Below are positions 1-9,650 of a stretch of 64,000 bases of DNA, piece by piece. Numbering within the stretch: the stretch's first letter is position 1; every line of letters begins with the position of its first letter. This DNA comes from Saprolegnia diclina VS20. Taxonomy: Eukaryota; Oomycota; Saprolegniomycetes; Saprolegniales; Saprolegniaceae. The notes beneath the pieces were generated by a model. That model had not been told where the DNA came from. It saw nothing but the letters and a program-made list of their open reading frames with translations, and searched no databases. The DNA lies in contig NW_008246072.1 in assembly GCF_000281045.1 (NCBI RefSeq), positions 1,078,843 through 1,142,842 of the forward strand, written 5' to 3'. The position numbers were made by a program, and so were the translations under genes.

Positions 1-140
1 CGGATCACATGACGCGCCAAACCCTGGGCCTCTTGCGTCAACCGGATCGCCACCACCTGGCGACAATGATTTTGGCCAATCAACGTGGTGGATGCGGAAA
101 GCAGCCAATCACGTGCCGACCTTTACTGGCCGAGCTTGTG

Positions 141-159
141 TCATTTTGTATTTTGCACC
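141..159 (+). promoter_or_regulatory. Oomycete-type core promoter (Inr + FPR)
   Basis: The stretch reads TCATTTTGTATTTTGCACC and ends 11 nt before the start codon at 170. It fits the published oomycete core promoter pattern, an initiator YTCANTYY followed by a flanking A/T-TTT-N-C block. It supports transcription starting very close to this ATG. Confidence 0.6.
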
Positions 160-169
160 GCCCACAACG

Positions 170-2842
170 ATGCTCTCGCGCTGCCTCCGCCCCAAGGTCG
201 TGGCTCGCACCTACGCGTCCCGCGCGGGCCTCGCCCAGATCGGCAGCCAGACGGTCCTCGACCAGTCGCTGCCCAACGCCGTGACGGCGTCGCTCCATGC
301 GCCGATCGTCCAAGTGTTTGGTGCCAACACGGACGTGGGCAAGACCGTGGTCGCCGCCGGTCTCTGCCGCGCGGCGCTCCAGTCGTCTTCGTCTGCGACC
401 GTGGGCTACGTCAAGCCGCTGCAGACGGGCGGCGACTCGATGCTGGACGCTGGCTTCCTCTCGCGCCATACGAACGACGCCGAGAAGCGCTTGACGAGCC
501 ACACGCTCTTCTCGTGGGAGACCGCCGTCTCGCCACACTTGGCCGCGTCGCTGGAAAAGAAGGCAGTCGATGACGCAATGGTCGTCACGAAGCTTAGCAA
601 GACACTGCGCGAGCTGCAGGCCAACGCCGCGGCATCGGCGTTGACGGTCGTCGAGACTGCCGGTGGCGTCTGCAGGTTGATCGTGTGAGCCGCCATACGT
701 CATGTCTCATGATACCTTGTCTAGTCCCTCGGCAAGTGGCAAGCTGCAGTGCGACGTCTACCGCCCGTTGCGCCTCCCGGCCGTGCTTGTCGGTGACGGC
801 CGCCTCGGCGGTATCTCGGCCACCATGTCGGCGCTCGACTCGCTTCTCCTGCGCGTACGACATTGCTTCCAATTGTTAGTCCTTGCAAGTGCGTGGGATA
901 GGGTTATGACGTGTCGTGTATTGTCCTCATCGAACAAGACAACTTGAGCAACGCCGATGCGATCGCCGAGCGCGCGACCGAGCTCGGGATCCCGATTTTT
1001 GCGCTTGACAAGCTCCCGCCGCAGCCCGAGCCGCTCACAAAGTGGTACGCCAAGTCGGACGCTGCGTTTCGCGCCGTCTACGACAGCATCGCGACAACGC
1101 ACGCCGCGCGTGTCGACCGACTGCGCGCTCTGCCCGCCATCGCCAAAGATGTACATTGTCGTTTTCGTGGACAACTTGTCTCACATGATGTAGACGCTCT
1201 GGTGGCCGTTCACGCAACACAAGAGCAACAAGGGCGTACTGGTCATCGACTCGGCGTACGGTGACACGTTTGCCACGTACAATGACGCGACGGCGTCGAT
1301 CGAGCCCATGTATGACGCCTGCGCGTCCTGGTGGACGCAAGGTGTTGGACATGGCAACGCCAAGATGGCGCTGTCGCTGGCCACGGCTGCCGGCCGGTAC
1401 TTGCTGATGTTTTGTATCAATGTATCAATTGTGCGACAACGGTAGGTACGGCCACGTGATGTTTCCGGAAAACGCGCACGAGCCCGCGGTCGTGCTCTCG
1501 GAGAAGCTCCTCGCGTCGGTCGGCAAGGGCTGGGCCGGCAAGGTCTTCTTCTCGGACGACGGGTCCACGGCTGTCGAGATTGGTATCAAGATGGTAAATT
1601 GATATTTCGACTCTCGTATTTTCTCATGAGACTAACCCTAGGCGCTGCGCAAGTACGCGGTGGACCACGGTTTGAGCATGTCGTTTGAAGGCATCAAGAA
1701 CGTAATCGTGCTTGCGCAAGCCGGCTGCTACCACGGCGACACGCTCGGCGCTATGGACGTGGCCGAGCCGAGCGTCTACAATGCCACCCAGCACCCTTGG
1801 TATATAGTACTTTGACAAATGACACCGTATGTCGCTCATGTCATGGACGATAGGTACAAGCCCAAGGCGCTCTTTGTACAGCCGCCGTCCGTGACGGTGG
1901 CGTCAAATGGCCACATGCGCATCACGTGGGCGGACGTCAACCCGTCGCTGGAGACGCAGCTGCCGACGATGAACGACGTCTTTGACATTTCCCGTGACGG
2001 GTCGGCGCTCACGGCGGCGTACACCGACTACATCGAGTCGCTTCTCGCAACGGTCCCGTCCGACACGGTCATCGGTGCCCTTATCCTCGAGCCCGTGCTC
2101 ATTGGCGCCGGTACCCTACCCCTGCCAGTAAACTAGCGTCTGAACGATGAGCTACTAGGGGGTATGGTGCTCGTGGACCCGCTCTTCCAGCGCACCATGG
2201 TGCGCGTGTGCCAGCGCCACAAGATCCCGGTCGTCTTTGACGAAGTGTTTAGCGGGTTCTGGCGCCTCGGCGCCGAGTCGGCCCGCGACCTTTTGCATGT
2301 AAACCCCGACATTGCCTGCTACGCCAAGCTCCTCACGGGCGGCGCGGTGCCGCTCTCGACGACGCTCGCCACGAACGCCGTCTTTGACGCATTTTACGCG
2401 GACTCGAAGGCCGACGCGCTCCTGCACGGTACGGTTTGTACAGTATACCAGCGAGATAAACCCGAGGGCAGGTCACTCGTTTACGGCCAACCCCGTGGGA
2501 TGCGCAGCGGCGATCACGGCCCTGGACATGTACACGGGTCTCTCGACGCCCAAGGGCAGCGTCACGCGCGTGCAGTGGAGTCCGGACCAAGTCGCGGCGT
2601 TGGCGGCGCGCCCGGGCGTCGACCGCGCGTTTCAAATCGGCACGGTGCTCGTGATCGAACTCGCATCGACGTCGCGTGGGTACACGGACACGACGGGCCA
2701 GGACGTCTTGGTGCGACTCCGTGCGAATGGCATCTACGCCCGGTCGCTCGGGAACGTCCTGTACATCATGGCGTCGCCGCTGAGCACGCCCGAGACGTGC
2801 AAAGCGATCTTCAACAAGGTCGTCGCACACCTTTTCGAGTAA
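170..2842 (+). CDS. BIO3-BIO1: Bifunctional dethiobiotin synthetase / DAPA aminotransferase
   Basis: Biotin synthesis enzyme that would convert KAPA to DAPA (PLP aminotransferase half) and DAPA to dethiobiotin (ATP-dependent half). Nine exons join in frame into about 763 residues: 170-675, 725-854, 902-1150, 1194-1396, 1446-1593, 1642-1799, 1854-2110, 2159-2428, 2472-2842; seven of the eight introns end TAG and the one before exon 9 ends CAG. Residues 1-18 are basic, Ser/Arg-rich and lack acidic residues, as in a mitochondrial presequence. The P-loop GANTDVGKT lies at about 51-59, ETAGGV follows, and the first half ends near residue 290. The aminotransferase half shows WWPFTQHKS, FFSDDGSTAVE, a VFDEVFSGFWR segment and the PLP lysine in YAKLLTGG near residue 607. 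Fused BIO3-BIO1 enzymes are known in plants and some fungi, where they are mitochondrial. Fold and role are confident; localisation is inferred from the N-terminus. Confidence 0.93.
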
Positions 2843-3255
2843 CTTCAAGTCGTGATTGTGGTGTACATCAGTGCTCGTACTAGAAGCGGGGTTAGGGATC
2901 TGGTGATGCACGACCAAACACATCGAGGATCGAGTACCTTGCTACTAGTACAGAATTGCAAAATGTGGCAGCCAGAGCACGCAGTCGAAGCCGAGAGGTA
3001 GTTAACACGCTGCGCCATCCGTCCGATTACTCTATGCATCCGCCGCACGTCTACCGACCGACCGAGCATGACCAACGCGGCAAGGAGCACACGCAGTGTA
3101 GTACGAACACCCAGCAATCCAAAGATGAAACACTACTTCATTACGGAAAATATGCNNNNNNNNNNNNNNNNNNNNNNNNNNNNNNNNNNNNNNNNNNNNN
3201 NNNNNNNNNNNNNNNNNNNNNNNNNNNNNNNNNNNNNNNNNNNNNNNNNNNNNNN
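2843..3255. other. Intergenic stretch ending in a 100-base assembly gap
   Basis: Between the stop of the biotin gene and base 3155 I see no coding stretch. It holds one TACTAGTAC palindromic motif at about 2943-2951. Bases 3156-3255 are all N, so the 3' end of the next gene on the minus strand is missing. Confidence 0.8.
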
Positions 3256-3757
3256 GGCCAGTCTCGCGGCCAAGGGGTGCGGGTCTTCTTCAGTGAGTTC
3301 TGGGGCCGCATCCGTCGACGTTGCAGGAGCGACGCTGCCAGAGGCTTCGTGTTGCGCTCGAAAGTCGGCGGGCTTGGGCAGCGGCGGGGGAATCTTGCCG
3401 GCTGCAATCGCCTTCTTTCGCGCCCGACTAGTAGGAAGAGACATGAGACAACCACTTCAACGCAAGCACAATGTACCAAGCTCGGTCGTATGCGTTTCTG
3501 AACGCCCGATTCGCCAAGTGCCACGACTTGGACTTGGCCTGGAGGACTTCCTTGTGCTTCTGGTAATTTTCCTTCTTCTTCTCGCTCAAATGCGCACGAT
3601 TCTTCTCGTAGTAGGCCTTCTTCTGGACCGCAACCTTCTCCTTGTTGGCTGCATGGTACGTTTTCTTTCGGGTCTGCTCTTTTTCTGCGTTGGCAGCGCG
3701 GTACTTCTTCTCTGCAAGGCGCTTCTTCGCCTTCTTGACGTCGTCTGTCACCGCCAT
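3256..3757 (-). CDS. Lys/Glu-rich helical protein, 3' end lost in gap
   Basis: I do not recognise a named family. Exon 1 (3757-3477) begins MAVTDDVKKAKKRLAEKK and consists of a repeated basic pattern built on KKxYxxANxEK units, predicted to be highly helical and charged. A 49-nt intron (3476-3428, GTACAT..ACTAG) joins it in frame to exon 2 (3427 down to the gap), which carries an RARKKAIAAGKIPPPLPKP segment and then an Ala/Ser/Pro-rich acidic tail. Such Lys-rich helices are common in nucleic-acid-associated proteins, but no DNA-binding motif is visible. The C-terminus lies beyond the N run, so length and function remain open. Confidence 0.6.
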
Positions 3758-4019
3758 GGTTTGTTGGAGAATGACACGACCAGCCCACGCCCACGAGCCC
3801 GTTGTGATGCCCGTTGGATTCGTTTTCTAAATCCGGATGACGGTGAGCTGGCAGGCTGAAATGAGCGTATTATCCGGACATATTGCCGTCTCTCTCAACT
3901 GCTCGATGCAAGCGTCACAAGACCAACCGTCTTTCAACATTGATACCGCTTTTACCACGAGTTGAAGTTGTCTCTCCGAAAGGTATTACAAGGTCTATAT
4001 ACCGCACTACCTCTATTCT

Positions 4020-4913
4020 CTACACACTGGCTTGCGCCCACGTCAGGAGGGCCTCGGCAAGCACGCCGCACTGTGTCTTTTGAATGTTATGGCCACCGCG
4101 GTTGTAGTCGAGGCGGACGCCAGGATGCAAGAGAGCGCCGAGCTCGTGGCCAATGGCCTTCTCGACGAGAACGTCGTCGAGCGCGATCGCAACGAGCGAC
4201 GGCACCTTGCGCCGCCCGAGCGACGCGACGTGGCGGCCGATCTTGTCAAAGTCGGTGGTCCCCGAGCGCTGAAAGGCATACGTCATGTCATCGCGCGGCG
4301 TTCGCTTGGGAAACTTGTAGATGTTCATGTACACCCAGTGGTTGATGGCGACGCACACATCGCGCTGGAAGCCCGGGGTCCGCAGCTTCTGGGCACCAAA
4401 CTGGATCGGCGCGAACGGCCGAATCGCTTGGTGCGGCCGCAGCCCCATCGAGTTGAGAAGCGCAATGCCAGCAACTCGCTTGATGCGGTCCGCAACCTCG
4501 ATCGCCGTGTGGCCACCACACGAGTGGCCCAGAACGAACGCCCGCTGCAGCGAGAGGCCGTCGATGGCTTCAACGACGACGTCGGCAAGCGCACCGGCCG
4601 TCAGCGACGCCATGCCACCGGCCGCGGCCGCCGGCGTTTGGCCGTTCCCAGGCAAGTCGAATGCGAGCACGTTGACGTTGTCGCGCACGAGCAAGGGCGC
4701 GAGGTGCTTGAAGTCCATGTGCGAGCCCGGCGCGCCGTGAAGGAGCACGAAGGTCGCCGCCGCGTTCTCGGGACCGTGGGTGGTGTAGTGTAGCGGGTGG
4801 CCATTTTGGAGGCTGTAGGTAGCTTGGAGCGAGCCGTACGGGGCGGTCGAGAAGCACGCCGAGTGGTGCGGCAGAAGCCGACCGAAGCGCGAGATTTGAT
4901 GGAGCCGAGCCAT
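4020..4913 (-). CDS. Alpha/beta-hydrolase, mitochondrial-type N-terminus (copy 1)
   Basis: Intronless 297-residue alpha/beta-hydrolase-fold protein. The oxyanion segment LLHGAPGSHMD is at about 57-67, FDLPGNG at 85-91, and the nucleophile elbow GHSCGG puts Ser at about 131. The acid is the Asp pair in ALDDVLVE (about 246-247) and the base is His in GGHNIQK (about 275), so the triad looks complete. The first 28 residues (MARLHQISRFGRLLPHHSAC and on) are Arg-rich without acids, resembling a mitochondrial presequence. It shares this with copy 2, which is divergently transcribed 413 bp away; copies 3-6 lack it. Substrate is unknown: an ester, lactone, epoxide or halide would all suit this fold. 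Confidence 0.85.
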   Translation of the reverse strand: MARLHQISRFGRLLPHHSACFSTAPYGSLQATYSLQNGHPLHYTTHGPENAAATFVLLHGAPGSHMDFKHLAPLLVRDNVNVLAFDLPGNGQTPAAAAGGMASLTAGALADVVVEAIDGLSLQRAFVLGHSCGGHTAIEVADRIKRVAGIALLNSMGLRPHQAIRPFAPIQFGAQKLRTPGFQRDVCVAINHWVYMNIYKFPKRTPRDDMTYAFQRSGTTDFDKIGRHVASLGRRKVPSLVAIALDDVLVEKAIGHELGALLHPGVRLDYNRGGHNIQKTQCGVLAEALLTWAQASV

Positions 4914-5326
4914 CGTTTTGCCAACTTCAAAGTCGCTTCAATACGAACCGGACTTTACTGGGGTGTTGTGTCAACACCGTCGCGGATGGGTTATTTCTAA
5001 TCAACGCCCTGCGTTAAAATGCGTTTTACACAAGGCAAACTCCAGCTCGCAGCATCGGCTCAGCAACCGTCTCGTCGCATTTACGCGAAAACGTTGGACG
5101 CCAGAAACGACAATAGCCTACGATACGTCCCTATGTATATATGCAGCAATGCGCATTTCGACGTCAAAAGCCCGCACCTCGGTACACTACCGAACTGCCG
5201 ATGGTACGAACTTGGGTTTAACCTGCTTTAACGCCCCTTTGAACAACTTGAAGTTGGACCTAACGATTGCAAATCATGCTCGTTCAAGTGCGCTCGAATC
5301 GACAACGCACTTGTGCCACTCGCAGG
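4914..5326. promoter_or_regulatory. Shared upstream region of two divergent hydrolase genes
   Basis: This 413-bp stretch separates the start codons of hydrolase copies 1 (minus) and 2 (plus), so it must hold both promoters. It has no plausible gene. Divergence from one intergenic region fits an inverted duplication of the two presequence-bearing copies. Confidence 0.55.
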
Positions 5327-6204
5327 ATGGCGATTTCGCGCCGAATCGCCCGGCGCTTCTCCTCCGCGGCCGTTAGCTGCCCGCCGTTTGGTTCGGTCCA
5401 GGCGACGTACACCCTAACGAACGGTCACCCACTGCACTACACGAAGCATGGGCCCGCCGACGCCGAGACAACGTTCGTCCTCCTCCACGGCGCCCCAGGG
5501 TCGCACAAGGACTTTCGGCATCTGGCGCCGCTTCTTGTTCGCGAGCGCATCAACGTCATCGCGCTGGATCTCCCTGGCAACGGTCTCACGCCTGCTGCCG
5601 CCGCGGGGGGCCTCGCAGGCTTGAGCGCCGCGTCGATTGCTGACGCCGTCGTCGAGGCCATCGACGGCCTTTCTCTGCAGCGAACGTTTGTGCTGGGGCA
5701 CTCGTTCGGCAGGCACACGGCGCTGGAAGCAGCTGCGCGCGTCAAGCGCGTCCACGGTCTCGCACTGCTGAACGCTGCCGGTCTCCGCCCGCACCAAACC
5801 ATTCGGCCGTTTGGTGTCATGGCGGCGGGCGCGGGCGTCTTGTCCCGACCCGGCCTTCTGCGCAATCTCGTCGTCAAGCTCAACCACTGGACGTACCTCC
5901 ACGTGTACAAGTTTCCGCGCAGCACCAACGTTGACGACCTCACGTTTGGCTTTCAGCGGTTCGGGTCCACGGACTTTGAGCGGGTCGCTGGCTTTGCGAA
6001 AGCGACGGCGCAGCGCGGCGTCCCAACGTTTACCGCGATTGCCCGAGACGACCACCTCGTGGAGCAAGCGATTGGAGACGAGCTCAAGGACGTACTCTAG
6101 TCGGGCGTGCACAAGGAGTACGGGGCGTGCACAAGGAGTACGCGGCGGGCGGCCATGCCGATCTCGCGCAAGCGCTGGTGTCATGGGCCATCTCCAGCGC
6201 GTAA
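5327..6204 (+). pseudogene. Alpha/beta-hydrolase copy 2, broken at the 3' end
   Basis: Closest relative of copy 1, starting MAISRRIARRFSSAAVS, again a presequence-like N-terminus. It keeps LLHGAPGSHKD, LDLPGNG and a nucleophile elbow altered to GHSFGR, plus the Asp region ARDDHLVE. A TAG at 6098-6100 stops the frame before the catalytic His. Just beyond it the 15-mer CGTGCACAAGGAGTA occurs at 6106 and again at 6126, a 20-bp tandem duplication that shifts the frame. The remaining tail (GGHADLAQALVSW, stop 6202-6204) also lacks about seven residues present in the paralogues. A 45-nt GT..AAG segment (6091-6135) could in principle be removed to restore a frame, but an AAG acceptor would be atypical here. 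Most likely a recent pseudogene, possibly still expressed as a truncated protein. Confidence 0.7.
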
Positions 6205-6426
6205 GGTAGTCTACATAGCGACAATAGAATGGGACTCGGAATCACAATGCAATAGACAATTTTATCATCGCAGAAGATAGTCCGTGTTGCATGATTGTGG
6301 TCGTCATCACCAGCATCTTGGAGGTGAAATGATGTGTAAAACACGAGGTTGCACTTTCTATTTCAAGTGCAAAGTCAATCACCCACGTTTTTCACGTGGG
6401 AATCAGGCACGGATCACTTGGCAGAG

Positions 6427-7275
6427 ATGGAGCCGGTCGAGGCGACGGTGCCGATGGCCAACGGCCACGCGATGCACTACTCTCGCTACGGACCAGCGGA
6501 AGCGAGCGTAACGTACGTCTGCCTCCACGGCTCGCCGGGTACGTGGCGCGACTTCAAGTACCTCGCGCCACGCCTCGTCGCCGACGACACGAACGTCCTC
6601 TCGTTCGACCTCCCGGGGTTCGGTCGAACCAGCGCCAAAGTTGTTGGCGGCAGCAGCAAGCTCACGGCTACATCCCTCGCGACGGCTGTGGTCGATGCGC
6701 TGCAGCTTCTTTCGCTGCGCCACTGCATTGTCGTTGGGCACTCGATGGGCGGCCTCACAACCCTCGAAGTCGCCGCGGGCCTCGCGACGCAGCCGTGGCT
6801 AAAAGGCGCAGTCTTCCTCAACCCCGCCGGCCTGCGCCCGCACAAGGCGCGCTGGCCGATCACCGAATCGGCGCTTGCGTGGGCGCTACGTTTAGCGGGC
6901 CCGGGATCAAACCCGATGACGCGCTGGAACCACCACATTCACGTCAACGGACTCAAGCTCCCAAAGGCGACACATGAATTCGACTGCGCCAACGCCGTCT
7001 ACCGCCTCGCCTCGGTCGACTACGATACGCTTCAGACGGCAGCGATGACCGTCGTTGCCCGGCGGCTCCCGGCGTTCGTCGCGATCGCTACTGATGACCA
7101 CGTCGTCGAAGCCGTGGTTGGGCGTGAACTCGGTGAGGCACTGCGCGCACAAGTCATCAAGGAGTATGCAAACGGTGGCCATCATCTTCAAAAGACGCAA
7201 GCCGCCGATCTCGCGCACAAGCTTCGCGCGTGGACAAAGGACGTTGTGCTGCGGCAGCCCATGTCTCGCCTCTAG
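6427..7275 (+). CDS. Alpha/beta-hydrolase (copy 3)
   Basis: Intronless, 282 residues. The start MEPVEATVPMANGHAMHY was chosen because it matches the short N-terminus of copies 4-6; codons upstream in the same frame show no similarity. Motifs: CLHGSPGTWRD (about 32-42), FDLPGFGRTS (60-69), GHSMGG with Ser about 106, acid in ATDDHVVEA, base in GGHHLQKTQAADL. No presequence, so it is probably cytosolic. It lies head-to-tail with copies 2 and 4 on the plus strand. Confidence 0.85.
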   Translation: MEPVEATVPMANGHAMHYSRYGPAEASVTYVCLHGSPGTWRDFKYLAPRLVADDTNVLSFDLPGFGRTSAKVVGGSSKLTATSLATAVVDALQLLSLRHCIVVGHSMGGLTTLEVAAGLATQPWLKGAVFLNPAGLRPHKARWPITESALAWALRLAGPGSNPMTRWNHHIHVNGLKLPKATHEFDCANAVYRLASVDYDTLQTAAMTVVARRLPAFVAIATDDHVVEAVVGRELGEALRAQVIKEYANGGHHLQKTQAADLAHKLRAWTKDVVLRQPMSRL

Positions 7276-8120
7276 TCGTATCGATTTATAATCTTCTGGT
7301 CGACTAGTATTCTTGAGAAGACGTTTCGTTTGCAGTCTTAATGACGCTCAACGCTGTTTCGCAGTCTGCCTTTGGCCTTTGCAGCCGCCCGACATCCCAC
7401 GTCGTGCGAACCTGCGCCATGGAGAAGATGGTCTTGGCGTCAAAATGAAATGACATATCATTCAGAAGGTTGTGACTATGATACCGCAACAAACTGTAAT
7501 CAACTGCAGTGATGCAAATCTGCGATCACCGTGACGTGGCACTGGCCTGTGACACGGCCGATACCCCTTTCTGTCAAATGCGAGTCCAGTTGAACCGTGC
7601 CTCGGACACTCCACAACAGACTATGCTTTGTCGCCCAGGCTTCTTCTCGTACGCTATAAACAATGACAGCGTCTTCGTCAATTGAGAAGTACGCAGGCCC
7701 CTTCCTGCGTCATTGTGTCCGTCTGTGTCGTCTCGAGAAAACGTCCTTGCCGTTGATGGCAGTGCGACTTCAACATTCGAGGGATATCTCCTCACAACCC
7801 CACGTCACATATGTCTCTCATCAAGACACACGCACATCGCAAGCGCGGCCTTTGGTAGCTCTACCAGTATGTGGCTCTTGACGAAAAGAGCAGAAATGCG
7901 GCAGTGGGAATGCGGGGTGTCGAAGAATGCGCGGTTCACGCCGCCCTCGCCACGGTACTCTCGTGCAGGTTTGTACCCGCCATCCTCCATCCCGCTGCCA
8001 TGTGGGATTGCTCCATAGTAAGCGCCCGCACCTCGTTTTGTAACGCGAAGCGATTTCCAATCGCGCTTAGTCTTTTGGTCGTGCTGCAGTCTACACGCTC
8101 CACAATCAAGATTGCACATT
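7276..8120. other. Intergenic, no gene seen
   Basis: About 840 bp between hydrolase copies 3 and 4. Short open frames on both strands show no domain, no paralogue and no matching codon use. I see no repeat or RNA gene. Confidence 0.6.
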
Positions 8121-8139
8121 TCATTTCCAAACTTTTGAC
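8121..8139 (+). promoter_or_regulatory. Oomycete-type core promoter
   Basis: TCATTTCCAAACTTTTGAC sits 9 nt before the ATG at 8149 and carries the initiator-like TCATTTCC core followed by an A-rich/TTT block. The match to the flanking element is looser than upstream of the biotin gene. Confidence 0.45.
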
Positions 8140-8148
8140 GTGTCCATC

Positions 8149-8979
8149 ATGGAGCCAACGCACGAAACGTGGACGCTGCCCGAAAACCTGCACCCGCTGC
8201 ACTACTCTCGCTGGGGCCCGCCCACGGCCGCGACCACCTACGTTCTCTTACACGGCGCACCCGGGACATACCAGGACTTCAGCTACCTGGCGCCGCTACT
8301 CGTCTCGGGCCACGATGTCAATGCGATCGCGTTCGATCTCCCGGGCAACGGCCGCACGAGCGTCGAGATTGTCGGCGGCATGTACTACGTCGACGCCGCC
8401 TCGATTGCCAGCACCATCGTCGCCGCGCTCTCATCGCTCCCGCTCTCGCGCATGATCCTCGTGGGGCATTCGATGGGCGGCCACGCGACGCTGCAAGTGG
8501 CGTCGGCGCCGGCGCTCGCGTCGCGGCTTGCGGGCATTGCGCTTCTCAACCCGACAGGGCTCCGCGCACCGCGCCGCGCCCGGCCCCGCATCGAGTATTA
8601 CTTTAGCCTCGTCATGCGACTCGCGGGCGACGCGACCGATTACTTCACCAACTGGAACCGATCGATTTACGTCGACAAGTTCAAGTTCTCGAACGATATT
8701 CCGACCGACGACTTTTCCGTCGCGTTCTACCGCATGGTGACGGCCGACTATGCGCAGCTGCGCGTCCAGGCCGAGGACATCGCCCGGCGCAAGGTCCCGG
8801 CGTTCGTGGCTTTTGCAAAGGACGACCGCGTGATCGAGTGCGATATTGGCGCCGACCTCGCGGCCGTGCTCGCGGCGAGAACCGTCAAGACGTACGAAAA
8901 GGGCGGGCACAACATCCCCAAGACACAAGCCACGGATCTTGGCGCGGAAATCAACGCGTGGGCCAAGTCGCTTCTGTAG
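8149..8979 (+). CDS. Alpha/beta-hydrolase (copy 4)
   Basis: Intronless, 276 residues, ATG at 8149 (MEPTHETWTLPENLHPLHYS). Motifs: LLHGAPGTYQD (about 33-43), FDLPGNGRTS (62-71), GHSMGG with Ser about 108, acid in AKDDRVIE, base in KGGHNIPKTQATDL. The complete triad argues for an active enzyme. The lid region between the nucleophile and the Asp differs most from the other copies, so substrate may differ. Confidence 0.86.
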   Translation: MEPTHETWTLPENLHPLHYSRWGPPTAATTYVLLHGAPGTYQDFSYLAPLLVSGHDVNAIAFDLPGNGRTSVEIVGGMYYVDAASIASTIVAALSSLPLSRMILVGHSMGGHATLQVASAPALASRLAGIALLNPTGLRAPRRARPRIEYYFSLVMRLAGDATDYFTNWNRSIYVDKFKFSNDIPTDDFSVAFYRMVTADYAQLRVQAEDIARRKVPAFVAFAKDDRVIECDIGADLAAVLAARTVKTYEKGGHNIPKTQATDLGAEINAWAKSLL

Positions 8980-9650
8980 GTACAGGTAGCGTTAGATAGA
9001 AGACATATATTGTGCAATAAAACCTGTTGCATTCAAATGACAATTGTGTGTCGGTGTTTATACTTCGTCGAGTCGGCCGTGAAGATTAGGGCAACGAACG
9101 CGTTGGTGCCCTTCCTGCCAATTACATGAGCAACTCTGGCGTCCCATCGCGCGGAACACCTCCTTTCGCCTGGCATGACGCTCGAATAGTGCAATAGAAA
9201 ATTCGATAGACCGCCAGCCAATGCTAGCAGCGGGTTAGAATCGACCAAGCTACAATCAAAAAGGCTATCTAGCCTACTGTTGACTCATCGCGTCGGGCCG
9301 GCAACTACTCAATTCTCTTGCTGCGCGTGGAGGTACCTCTTTATCTACGCTTGCGCTCTGATATCGTATTGAAGTCATTTGGCCTCAGCCGCTTACGGTG
9401 TGCAGTCCTTTTGCAATGTATTTACCCATGCGGCGCGTTATACATTCGCATTCATGCATAAACCGTACAAGGCGTATGTGTGCTTACCGTGAGCGTGGTG
9501 AGCTCTCGAACTCGATCTTGCAGCGAGATCTTATAGCGAGATCTTATAGCGAGATCTTATTGCTCGATCATAAAACTAGATCTTATGATGATACTGCAAA
9601 CTTGCACTTCGGTTTGCTGTATTACGACAATAATTTATTCTGAAGCGACT
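8980..9650. other. AT-richer intergenic stretch with a short tandem repeat
   Basis: This region between hydrolase copy 4 and the first ankyrin gene is clearly AT-richer than its surroundings. It contains the 13-bp tandem repeat listed separately and no convincing gene. Confidence 0.6.
9522..9560. repeat. 13-bp tandem repeat, three perfect copies
   Basis: The unit AGCGAGATCTTAT occurs three times head to tail at 9522, 9535 and 9548, followed by degraded traces (GATC and AGATCTTATG) to about 9590. It lies about 90 bp beyond the 3' end of the first ankyrin gene. Confidence 0.9.

Noticed and set aside
9522-9590. CRISPR-like or satellite array
   Set aside because: Only three 13-bp units with no spacers; it is a short slippage repeat in a eukaryotic intergenic region.
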